DNA from: Teredinibacter turnerae
GTDB taxonomy: Bacteria; Pseudomonadota; Gammaproteobacteria; Pseudomonadales; Cellvibrionaceae
NCBI RefSeq assembly: GCF_037935975.1
Contig: NZ_CP149817.1
Coordinates: forward strand, 2,604,001-2,668,000
Direction: 5' to 3'
DNA: 64,000 nucleotides
Part shown: positions 1 through 12,000 of the stretch, one piece after another
Numbering within the stretch: the first letter of the stretch is position 1
Layout: every line of letters begins with the position of its first letter
Notes under the pieces: model-generated
Database searches by the model: none
The model's input: the letters and a program-made list of their open reading frames with translations, nothing else
Told to the model about the DNA's origin: nothing
Translations under genes and position numbers: made by a program

Positions 1-1
1 A

Positions 2-3000
2 CATCGCATTCGATGTTCTTCAGCTCTGCTTGAGTATGATTTACCGTTTTGCTTGGCTAGCTGGCACACATTGTTGCATACCGTTACTGCAAAAGCGGTT
101 GCGGTCTCCACCCGTACAGAACGATTAGGTCCATGTAGTAACTCAAACACTGGACAAGATAAAAAATTACCTGACGAAACCGTCAAGTCTTGGATTTATT
201 TACATAGTGAATTAACCGAGCAGTCAACTTTTAAGAGTCTGTTCGCGGAAGTAGAGCAGCAGTACAGCCGCTTGTCGTCTGCGCCAGATTCCGGTGTGTC
301 GCTGTATAAAGAGGGAAAGGAAGAGGTCGACGGTGCTACCGGGCACGTCATATACATTATTGAAGATGGCTATGGCGGCACTATGTCGGACTTGAGTAGC
401 GTTGAAATTGCTCTCATCCGCGAGCTGGATGGTTGGTATCTCGATTATGCATCGGCGATCTACAGCCCGGAATATATCGCAAATATCGCAGCACTTTGGC
501 TACGGATTGCTCGCCAGGTTCACGAAGCGCCTAATATGTTGATTGCCTCAATTTCAATGTTAGATGAGGATGTTGAGCTTCGAGCTGAAATGGAGGGCCC
601 TGCGCAGCCTGTCAACGGCAATTTAGTTAGCCGGTTCTGCGGCATTGCGCAATCATTCCCCGATAAAATAGCGGTGAAAGATCAGTCCCAATCGCTGACA
701 TACGAGTGTGTAGATAAGCTAAGCGATTATTACGCGGCCGTTCTTAATGATGCTGGCACAGTAAAAGGCGAATGCGTAGGTGTCGCGTTTGATCGTAACG
801 TGAAAATGATTGTTGCCCAGCTCGCTGTGCTAAAGGCAGGTGGCGTTTTTGTCCCAATGGATGCTGAGCAGCCTGCGGAACGGTTGCAGGCTATTGCAGA
901 AGACGCGTCGATTCGTCTGGTGCTAACAGAGAAAAATTGTGCTTCTCTGCTGAATCAGTCGCTTCCAGACACCAACCTAATCGAAATACACTCTACCGAT
1001 TCCACCCTCACCGAATCGAATAGCCACAATCGAGATATTGCCGATTTACTCAATCAGAACGATATCGCTTATGTTATCTTTACTTCCGGTTCCACTGGCA
1101 GGCCGAAAGGCGTAAGGGTCAGTCACGGTAACTTGCTGAATTTTATCGAACATATAGATGCTTATATTCAGTCTATTGAGGTTGCAACCCAGTTTGCGCC
1201 GTTCACTTTTGATGCGTCGGTTGCTGAAATTCATGTAACACTGCTACATGGCGGCACTTTAGTATTACTGCCGAAATCTCTGATCGATGATCCATTAGCT
1301 CTACAGGCATACATGCGTGCTGAAGGTGTTAGCTTTGCCGCTTTCCCACCGCAATATGCGAAGCATCTCGCTCCAGAAAATTTACCCTGTTTAAAAGTTC
1401 TTCTCACCGCAGGCTCTGCGCCGGATCGTGAGCTCATTGCGCGTTGGCAACCTCATGTACGTTACTTAAATGCTTATGGCCCGACAGAAACCACTATCCT
1501 GTCGACGGCGTGGGAAGCGGATAGAGTGCCTGCAGTACACGAACCTATTGCTATGGGGTTGCCGATTCTTAACACCGCGGTCAGGGTAGTAAACCGGTTC
1601 GGCCAGGTGCTTCCAGAAGGGATCGTGGGTGAATTGCTGATAGGGGGCGCAGGCGTAGCACATGGTTATCTGAAGCAGTCGCAACTTTCAGCACGCAACT
1701 TTCTCGAGTTCGACAACAAGCGTTGGTATAAAAGTGGCGATCTATCTTGCTTCAACGCGAAAGACGGCCTTATTTTTGTCGGTCGTATTGACGATCAAAT
1801 TAAATTACGAGGCCATCGCCTTGAGCCTGGTGAGCTAGAAACGGCGATCTTGACGCTCCCATTTGTTGACACCGTTGCGGCGGTTGCCCATAAAGTCGAG
1901 GGGGATTATCGGCTTGCTATATTTTGTCAGGGGACGCAACAGGAAGAAACCGCTATGCGGGAATCTCTGCGCACTGTGATCCCCGCGTGGGCCATGCCAA
2001 ACCGAATTCATTGGCTTGATTCACTCCCCACAACCACCAACGGTAAAACCGATTACAAATTGCTGAAACGGCAGCTTCAGCAATTTGAAGAATCGCAACT
2101 TCCACAAAGCGTCGATTGGGCTGACTCACTGGCTGCGTCTGTGGCTGCTGTTTGGCAAAAAGTGCTTAAATCTCAGAATCTGGAAGCTGATGCGAATTTC
2201 ATCCATTTGGGTGGTGATTCACTCACTGCTATGGTGGTTGCTTCTTCATTGCGCCAACTCGGCTTCAATATCAATTCCGCCCACGTGCTTAGCCGCCCGG
2301 TGCTTGGTGATTTTTGTCGTTGGCTATCAACTCAACCCCGCATACATAACGCTAATTTCGAGCCGTGGAACGGCTCTGCCGTAATTCATCCCATGCAAGC
2401 TTGGTTTTTTAATCTCAACCTGTCGCAACCCAATCTGTTCTGCCAATCGCTTATGTTCGATTGTGATGGCACGGTTGACGCAGCGCGTTTAACTAGAGCG
2501 CTGGAACGTTTAACGCACCACCACGACATGCTAAGGGCATGTTTTCCTGGGTGGGAATCGACAAAAGAGCTTACACAGTTGCGCCAGGTCATCGGTGCGC
2601 CAAACACTTTTGTCGTGACGGTGGAAGAAAAAGGTGTTGTGGCAGATCGACTTGCAGAGACAAGCGAATTAACCAGACAGTCGCTTGCAGCAGAACTGGA
2701 TATTGCTACTGCGCCGTTGTTTCGTTTAAGTATTCTCCGCACACCTGAGATGACCCGTGTCGTTTGGGTCTTACACCATCTTTTAACGGATACGATCAGC
2801 CACTCAATTTTATTGGAAGACCTGAATTTACTCTATGAAGCAGATGCACCGCCAGAGCAGGTGCTGACGGGAAAAAGCGGCGCATACGCTGAGTGGGCTG
2901 AGCGGTTGCAACATCATATCAATACCAATTCAGAGCAACTCTTAACGTCATGGCTACCGGCGATAGAGGCATCAACCCATGCACAAGAACTCGTGGGGTT

Positions 3001-6000
3001 GAAAAGCGCCGATAAAAATATTGGCCTCAATGAGCACCATGTTTGCTTCGAGCACAGTACGACGCAAAAACTACTCCGTGTAGCGCCGAACTGCTACCGC
3101 CATACGCCTGAAGATCTCGTTCTTGCTGCCGCCTATTTAGCGTTGGCGAAAACGTTTAACTTGATCCAGATAGGTATTGATATTGAGTGGTATGGCCGCG
3201 ATGAAAAATTTGCTGGAGATTTTTCGCTAACTCACAGCGTGGGATGGTTTACCAGTGTACACCCGTTGTTTGTTTCTTTGGAATCTGGGTGTACGTTGGA
3301 GAAGTTTTTAATTGATCTTAAAGAGGCCCGTGCTCAGGTTCCGAGTAGAGGAAGAGATTTCTACGGTTTGCGCTACTTATGTACTGAGCCCAAAGTCCTC
3401 GAAGCGTTTAGCCGATACCGCCAACCCGAAGTTCTATTTAACTTTTCTGGTGTTACCGACAGACAACAAAATGCGTGGTGCATGGCACCGGTAACTGCTA
3501 TCGAAATGGGCGCGCAGGATAAAAATCCATACAACCTTTCTATCGAGAGTGCCATTCAGGGTGGTGAACTGAAGATCGCTCTTTTTGTCAGCGATACAAT
3601 CTGGCCCGACGAGCTGCTTGAGCAGTTTAAACGTGCGTTAAGTGAGAGCCTGGTCGCTGTAATTGACCATTGTTGCGCACCTGAGAACAGACGCTGGACA
3701 CCCAGTGACTTTCCTCTTCTGTGCACAGGTGAGAACGCGCTATCGCAACAGGATATCGACGCAATTCCGCTGGATGTGGAGGCCGCATTTCCCCTGACCG
3801 ATATGCAGCGCACCATGCTGCGACACGAACAAACCTACCAGGTTTGGATGCACTATGCATTTGATAAGCCCTTTAATGAGAACGCGTTTTCTGAAGCGAT
3901 CGATCAGTGGGTAGGCCTGCACCCCTGTTTGCGTACTGCGATTAAAACCTGGCAAGGCGGACAGGCCGCGCAGATAATTTTGCGACAGCACTCGCCGGTG
4001 CTGGAAGTCGAATACTGTGCTGTGCAAGAGCGTCAGCAGCGCGCAGAATCGGTGATCCAGCTTGGGCGCGGTACAGCAGTTGAGGTGGAGAAGCAACCAC
4101 CTTATAGCATCACTGTACTGCACGACGCAGAACCTGGTTTCTCGGTGATACTTTCCATACATCACATGATCCATGACGGCTGGTCCGTTGAGTTGCTCTT
4201 GGGTTCGCTTTACCGCTGTTATTGTCGTCAACTGGGTGAGTCCTTTGCACTGGAAGAAACGGTATCTGCGAATTTGGAGGAACTCGTACGGGAACAGATG
4301 GCATTATCGAGCGATAGTACCAGCAACGGTTACTGGTCATCGATAGTGTGGCAAGAGCAGTTCTGCCGCTTGCCAGAATTAAAACCAGAGACTCAAACAA
4401 ACATTCCAACTGCACAGGAAGATGTTGCACTTTACCTGGACAGCCTTCCTCCTGAGGTGATCGGTAAGTTACGCGACGCCGCCCGACACCGGGGTGTGAC
4501 CTTAAATACACTGCTAATTACAGCGTACGTTTTGTTACTTCGGTACCTGGGGGGCGCTAGTCAGGTTCGTTGTGGTGTTATTCAGAGCGGGCGCAGCGAA
4601 ACTATCGCTGATGTTGCGCGCTTAACAGGTTGTTGCGTAAATACCTTGCCGTTGGTGATGGATTTTAGCAGAGCAGATTCTCTGCAGAGTATTCTAGAGC
4701 AGGTGAGCGAAAATCTGTCTGTTTTGCGTAGTAATGCTGCTTTCCCGTTATCCAAGGTAGTGGAATATGCCCGTAAACAGGTGGATGGGGATATTTTTAC
4801 TAGCTTATTTAACATCGAAAGTGACGCATATGGTAGCGACAAGGATTCATGTGGGTACCGCCTACTGGGTGGCTATGAGTCCACCAACTACCCATTTATT
4901 TTCGGCGTAATTGAAACAGCGAACAATGAACGTGCGGGCGGTTTTGACTACGGCTTGCGTATCGGGTACAACTCGGCAAAGTACAACTTGGTAATGGTCC
5001 GCCAATGGGTGGATATATATACCAACATACTGATGCAGTTGTCTGGCGATTTAACCTTGCGCTGGGAGCAAGTTCAACCGTTACCGGAAATTGAGAAAGC
5101 TAAAGTCGCTGCGTGGAACGACAGGTTTTCAGACTATCCGCGGGAGGTGTGTATCGGTGAGCATTTTAAGGCCGCAGCGCACCGGGACCCGAATAAACCC
5201 GCGCTTTGCATGAACGATAAGGTCTTAAGTTACGCGGCGCTGGACCAAGCGACAGATACCCTGGCTCGCTTGCTGGTACACAACGGCGTGGGGCCTGAAA
5301 TAATAGTCGGCCTGGTTGCAGAACGTTCCATGGAAATGGTGCTTGGTATTCTCGCGATCCTGAAAGCCGGTGGAGCCTATGTGCCAATCGATCCAGAATA
5401 TCCTGCGGAGAGAGTGGCGCATATACTAGCGGAAACAGAAGCGACCGTCGTCTTGCTGCAGCAGGCGCAAATGGCGAAGGTGCTTCCCATTGATCACAGT
5501 CTTGAAACGATTGTGCTCGATCAATGGCCGAACCTGGACGCAAGTTCGCTACCCGCAATAAATGTTAAAAACCACCAAACAGGTCAGCTGGCCTACGTGC
5601 TCTACACCTCGGGTTCCACCGGGAAACCCAAAGGCGTTATGGTGGAACAGCGCGCAATAGTTCGCTTGGTTAAAAACGCTACTGATCTTGTATTTTCCGG
5701 TGACGACATTCTGATGATAACCAGTGCTCCTGGCTTCGATGTTACGACGTTTGAGATTTGGAGTGCTTTGCTCAATGGGCTGACGCTGGTTGTCGTCGAT
5801 AAAGATACCTTGCTCAACCCCGAAAAATTCGCCGTACAGCTACATCAGCACAATGTGAGTTTCCTATGGCTCGTTGCTCCGCTTTACAATCAATTGATCC
5901 AGGAAAAGCCAGACCTGTTTAGCGGTGTGAAACGATTGATGATTGGCGGCGATGCGCTCTCTCCGTACCACATTAAAATTGCGCTAGAAACCACGCCGGA

Positions 6001-9000
6001 CCTACAGATAATCAACGGCTACGGGCCTACTGAAAATACAGCCTTTTCTACCTACCATTTTCTAACGGGTGAGGAGGGCGATTCCATTCCGATCGGGCGC
6101 CCGATCAATCAATCGACCGCTTATATTGCGAATAGCGATGGTCAGCTTCTGCCGCCGGGTGTACGGGGTGAGCTGCTTGTAGGTGGTGACGGCGTTGCAC
6201 GCGGCTACTATAAAAACACCAAGCTAACGGCGTCACAATTTATTGCGAACACCTTTGATCGCCATCCCGGCAGATTGTACAGAACAGGTGATTTGGCAAG
6301 TTGGCGTGATGACGGGTTGATCGATTTTTACGGGCGTATCGATTTCCAAATTAAAATTCGTGGCTTCCGTGTCGAATTGGGTGAAATAGAAACGGTGCTC
6401 TTGGCTGAGCCGGGCGTAGCGCAGGCATTAGTGTTATTGCAGGAATATATGCAAAACGATTCCACTCTCAAACGCCTGGTTGCTTTTGCTGTTTTGACTA
6501 AACAGGGAAGTAAGAACAGCAGCGAATTGCGAGAAGCCTTGCAGGCCAGACTCCCCGATTACATGGTGCCAGAGTCGATAACTGTGGTTGAAGAAATGCC
6601 GCTTAATGCAAACGGCAAAATCGACAGAGCAGCGCTTTTAGCGTTGGCAGATGTGGCGCAATCAACGGTTTACGATTTACCAGTGACTGAGGGAGAAAAA
6701 CTGTTGTATAGCGTGTGGCAAGATGTTTTAGGCCACAGTAATTTTGGTGTTACCAATAGCTTTTATAGCGTTGGTGGCGACTCGATTCTGGCGATACAAA
6801 TCGTTGCCCGTGCGGCAAAGGCCGGCTTACCACTCACCCCCCGCATTGTTATGCAGCAGCGCACCATCCGCGATACAGTTAAGCATGTGCGCCCGGAGGA
6901 ATCCGCATCTATTGAGAGGAGCTTCGCATTGGTCACGCTGAATGGGTCCGATCTGGTCGAAGCCCACGCTCAGTTGGGCGAAATCGCAGATGTCTACCCT
7001 GCAACAGCGATGCAGGAATCTCTTATTCTATACTCGCAACGCAGTACCGAACCTGGCGCGTACCTAACACAGGTTACTGTATCGATGGCAAACGTCAGCG
7101 CGGATTTAATGCGCAAAAGCTGGGAAATTCTGGCTCGACGCCACGATATATTACGCACTGCATTTTACGATCTAAATCAGCCGAGTTTAATGCAGGTTGT
7201 CGCAACGAGTGTGAGCTTACCATGGCAAGAAATTACTGGAAATGATGCAACCGGCTTAGCTACGTTGGAACAGCACAAACACGCCTCATTTGATGCACGA
7301 AAGGCACCTTTGTGGCGACTGCTATACGTTCAACGAGGGGAAGGCAAGGCAGATCTTATCTGGACTCACCATCATGCGCTGCTGGATGGCTGGTCTATCT
7401 CGCTGTTGCTGAAAGAATTATTGGAGATTTATCGATCCTTTGCAAAGGTTCAGAAGGGCTTCGACAATCGTGCGGAACGGGATGCTTCAGCTCAGCAATT
7501 CAATCGGTATATAGGTTGGCTGGCAGAGCAAGATGAGATGGTAGCTCTCGATCACTGGCGACAGCGTTTATCAGATGTTGAAGGCGCCTCGCGCTTGTCT
7601 CGCAGGGAGAATACTGGCCTTTCCAATGGTCAGGCGCTATTAACCCGATATTTAAATGCGGAACAAACAGCGGCACTGCGTAATTTCGCCATCCAATCGG
7701 AAATAACGTTAAGTGCACTTTTGCGAACGGCGTGGGCTATGTTGCTCTCACGCTATACCGGCGAAACCCGGGTAATGTTTGGCTGTGCGGTTAGTGGGCG
7801 CCCTCCGTTACTGGACGGTGTAGAGTCTACCGCAGGTTTGTTCATCAATTCGCTGCCCTGTGTTGTTTCGCTTGAAGCGGAGCAACCTATTGTTGACTTG
7901 TTTCAGCAAGTTATGGATGCGCAACTACTTGACGAGGAATACGGCTTTTTACCGCTCCCAACGATACAACAATCGGTAGGCGGCCAAGCTGACGATACAT
8001 TATTTGAGAGTCTGTTAGTAGTGGAGAACTTCCCGCTAAACAGCACAGCTTTCGAATCGAGCGACGAGTTTACGCCTACAATCACGGATGTTCATGGGAC
8101 AGGCACCAACAACATACCTCTCAACATCGTGGTGTACCCAGGCACACAACTCAAAATTGATCTGGCTTACCAAAACGCATTATTTTCTGCCGAAGAGGCA
8201 AGTGATACGTTAGATTGCCTGTTAAACCTGCTTACTCAATTCGCTGAGAACCCTCGTGCCAGGGTACGGGATTTTTCTTTACTGGATGAATCGACGAGGC
8301 AAAAAATATTAGCAGATTGGAACGAAACCACGCTCGATATACCCAACACCGCTACCGTGTACGAGCGCTTTGCAAGCACGTTGCACCATACCAATGAGCT
8401 TGCACCGGCCGTCATCTGTGGTGAGCAACGACTTTCGCGGAGAGAGCTTAACGAGCGCGTGTGTAGGGTCGCGGCTCAATTTCAGCGGTTGGGTGTTAAA
8501 GCAGGTGATTGTGTTGCGGTGACTTTCGAAAAGGATCCTGCATTTATAGTCGTGGTATTGAGCTTGGCTAAAATTGGCGCGGCATACGTGCCCATTGCGA
8601 CGGATTGTCCTCAAGCACGCCGTGATTTTATATGTGAAGACGCAAGCATCCGCGTTACTTTAACGCAAGCTCACCTGCTGGAGCAGTTTGCCAATGAAAC
8701 TCATAAAGATAGAGATCACCGTTTTATTTCTATTGAGGAAATATTCGAGACGACGGAAACGAATGAGTTTGACAGCAATGCAACTGACATGCGAGTTTCA
8801 TCAGAATCTCCCCTCTATGTTATATATACCTCTGGAACCACCGGTGAACCAAAAGGGGTAAAAGTTTCACACCAGAATATTATCAATTTCTGTGTTTGGT
8901 GCCGTGAAGCGAACTTGGTAACCGAGGGCTTAGCAATTACACAGTTTGCACCTTTTACGTTTGATGCCTCGGCTGCAGAAATATTTTCTGCGCTGTTGAA

Positions 9001-12000
9001 TGGTGCGGAGCTTCATTTACTCGACGATGGGTTAGTACACGACTATCGTAAGCTGATCGCGTATTTGCATCAAAACAACATAGGCTTCAGCGCATTTCCA
9101 CCGCCTTATCTGGAGCAGATGCCTGTTGAATCCTTGCCGGCAGGGATGACGGTGTTGACAGCAGGGTCCTCTCCATCATTGCCCCTGGTGAAAAAGCTTG
9201 CCTCTCAGGTGCGCTATATCAATGGGTATGGTCCTACCGAAACCACTGTGTTATCGACAGCCTGGGAATACAACCAAAAGCAAGTGGATGAGGGTAGCTT
9301 GCCCATAGGCAAACCAATTACGAACACGCAGGTGTATATTCTCGATCATTACGACCAACTGTGTCCGGTGGGTATTGTCGGTGAAATATGTATCGCGGGC
9401 GCAGGTGTGTGCCTTGGGTATCTAAATCGGGATGATCTCAACACTGTGAGTTTTGTTGAGGATGTCGCTGACTCGACTAGAAAGATGTACCGTACCGGAG
9501 ACCTGGGTCGATGGCTGCCTAATGGCGATATTGCGTTTGTCGGGCGAAGAGATAGCCAGATAAAAATTCGTGGCTATCGTATTGAGTTAAGTGAAATTGA
9601 ATCGCAATTGTTGAGTATCACCGGTATCAGCGGGGCCGCCGTCGCAGTATCTGGCGACGAAGGTAGCGAGAAGCAATTATTTGCCTGGATCGTATCCGAA
9701 CAAGCCAATGTAACTGAAGAGCGCAGTGCACTGCTAACATCGGTCAAACGACACCTACAGGAAAATTTGCCGCCGTATATGATTCCGCAAGCTATTCAGA
9801 TAGTTGCCAGCTTGCCGTTAACAGCCAATGGCAAGGTGGATATCAAAGCGCTACCCAAGCCCGATGAAAACCTGACGAGAAAAATTAACTATGAACCACC
9901 GACAACACGCTGGGAAACAAGACTTGTCGATCTTTGGGCGGATACGCTTAAACTTGATTGCGCGAATATTGGTATTTACGATAACTTCTTTGAGCTTGGT
10001 GGCCATTCGCTATTAGCGACACGTTTGTGTAGTGCCCTCATAGAAAAACATCAAATCGAAATTCCCATTGCAGCCGTATTTGAGTACGGATCACTGAGCG
10101 CGCTGGCTAATTTTATTCAAAGTACAGTCGATACTGATTCCTGTTCTTCTGGCGAGCAGGGTAGCAATTCCGGGGCCGTTGCGAGTCCATCATCATACAA
10201 GATTTCGATTCCACAAGTAGCACGTACGCTTAGCCATCTACCATTGAGTGATGCCCAAAGGCGATTGTGGTTTCTGACTGAATTGGGTGGCGCAACTGAA
10301 GCTTACAATATGGCAGGAAGTATAGGTATTCACGGCGACTTGAATATCGATGCCTTGCGCCAATCGCTAAATTACGTCGTGGAACGACACGAAGTTTTGC
10401 GCTCCAATATTCGGGTAGCCAATGGACAGCCTATTCAAATCATAAAAGAAACCGCGCATTATCCGCTGTCGGTTATTGATTTGACACATGTCGATAATCA
10501 AGACGACGAGATCCAAAAACATCTGCAGCAAGAGCAGACAACACCTTTTAATCTCGGCGAGGATTCTCTAATACGCGGACAACTACTGATTCTCGCGAAG
10601 AGTCGGTTTGTGCTGATTAATACGGTTCATCATATTGTGGCGGATGGCTGGTCAATGGGAGTGTTGCTCCACGAAATGTCCGAAGCCTACGCTGCCAACC
10701 TTGCAGGCTTGTCACCGAGGCTGACACCATTACCGATTCAATACGCAGACTATGCCTACTGGCAGCAGCAAGCTGAGCAGCAAGAAAAACAATCGACGCA
10801 TCTGGATTTTTGGAAAATACAACTGGAACACTTGCCTGCATTGCATTCCGTTACCTTGGATTTTGTTCGACCGGCGCAACAGGACCACACGGGATCTCAC
10901 TATTTTGCTGAGTTATCCCCGGCGTTGAGCGCACAGTTGCGCGGTGCTTCTCGTGAGCATCAGGTCTCGGTATTCATGGTGCTTTACGCGTGTTTTTCTG
11001 GCTTGTTAAGTCGGTATAGCAATGAGACCGATATTGTCGTTGGCACGCCAACGGCAAATAGGGAACAGCCGGAATTGGCGGGCTTAATTGGATTTTTTGC
11101 TAACACCTTGGTGCTTCGTGCAAAGCTCGCGGACAATCCGTCGTTTAAAGTAATGCTTGATAGGGCGAAATCAATAGTCACCAACGCGTATTACCATCAG
11201 AGTTTGCCGTTTGAACGCCTGGTTGACGAATTACATCCTGAGCGCGAACAGAGTTACCACCCTTTGTTTCAGATTATGATTTCTATGATCAGCAGTGATG
11301 AACTCAATAGTTTTTCGATGGCCGGTTTGGAATTACAGAGGATGGATAACAGTGCGCGTACGACATCGAAGTTTGATTTAACACTAACAATCTCTGAAGA
11401 AGGCGACAATTATGGTTTGCTTTGGAACTATGCGACTGCGTTGTTTAGCGCAGATCGGATACGTGCGATGCACGGCCATTTCCAGGCGTTTTTAACCAGC
11501 GTACTCGCTGATCCAAATCTGCCCTTAAGTGATGTCAATATATTGCCAGGTGATGAGCGCCTGCAGTTGCTTGAGCGCTGGAATCAGACCGCTAAGCCTT
11601 TCCCTACAGATACGTGTATACACGAATTATTGGCGCATCAGGCGAGTATCACGCCTGAAAAAATGGCCGCGCGATACCAGGATGAATCGATAGATTACGC
11701 GCAATTAAATGGATCTGCAAACCAGCTTGCCAGGTACTTAATAGCACTGGGGATTGGCGAAGGTGATAGGGTGGGGATGCTCTGTCAGCGCGGTATAGCC
11801 TCATTAATTGGCTTATTCGGCGTGCTTAAAGCCGGTGCGGCGTTTGTCCCGATGGATACTCGCGCTCCTGCTCAGCGATTGGCTTATCTAATCGAAGACG
11901 CAGGTACCGTAGTAGTGTTAACACAAGAGAGTCTGGCGGCAAATCTTGCCAATAGCGGTGCCAAAACTCTAGTACTTGACGGAGTTGAAGCGCGCGAAAT

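Noticed and set aside
53-55. TTG as start of NRPS-1
   Set aside because: The frame is open back to base 2 and the residues before and after belong to the C-terminal half of a C domain, so the gene starts outside the window.
3740-4231. Antisense frame of 163 codons in NRPS-1
   Set aside because: It is opposite a well-conserved C domain, has no ribosome site and resembles no protein family.
6990-8330. Dual condensation/epimerisation domain as explanation for the missing E domain
   Set aside because: The extended HH-x-xxxx-GD motif expected near the N-terminus of dual domains is not present after YPATAMQES.
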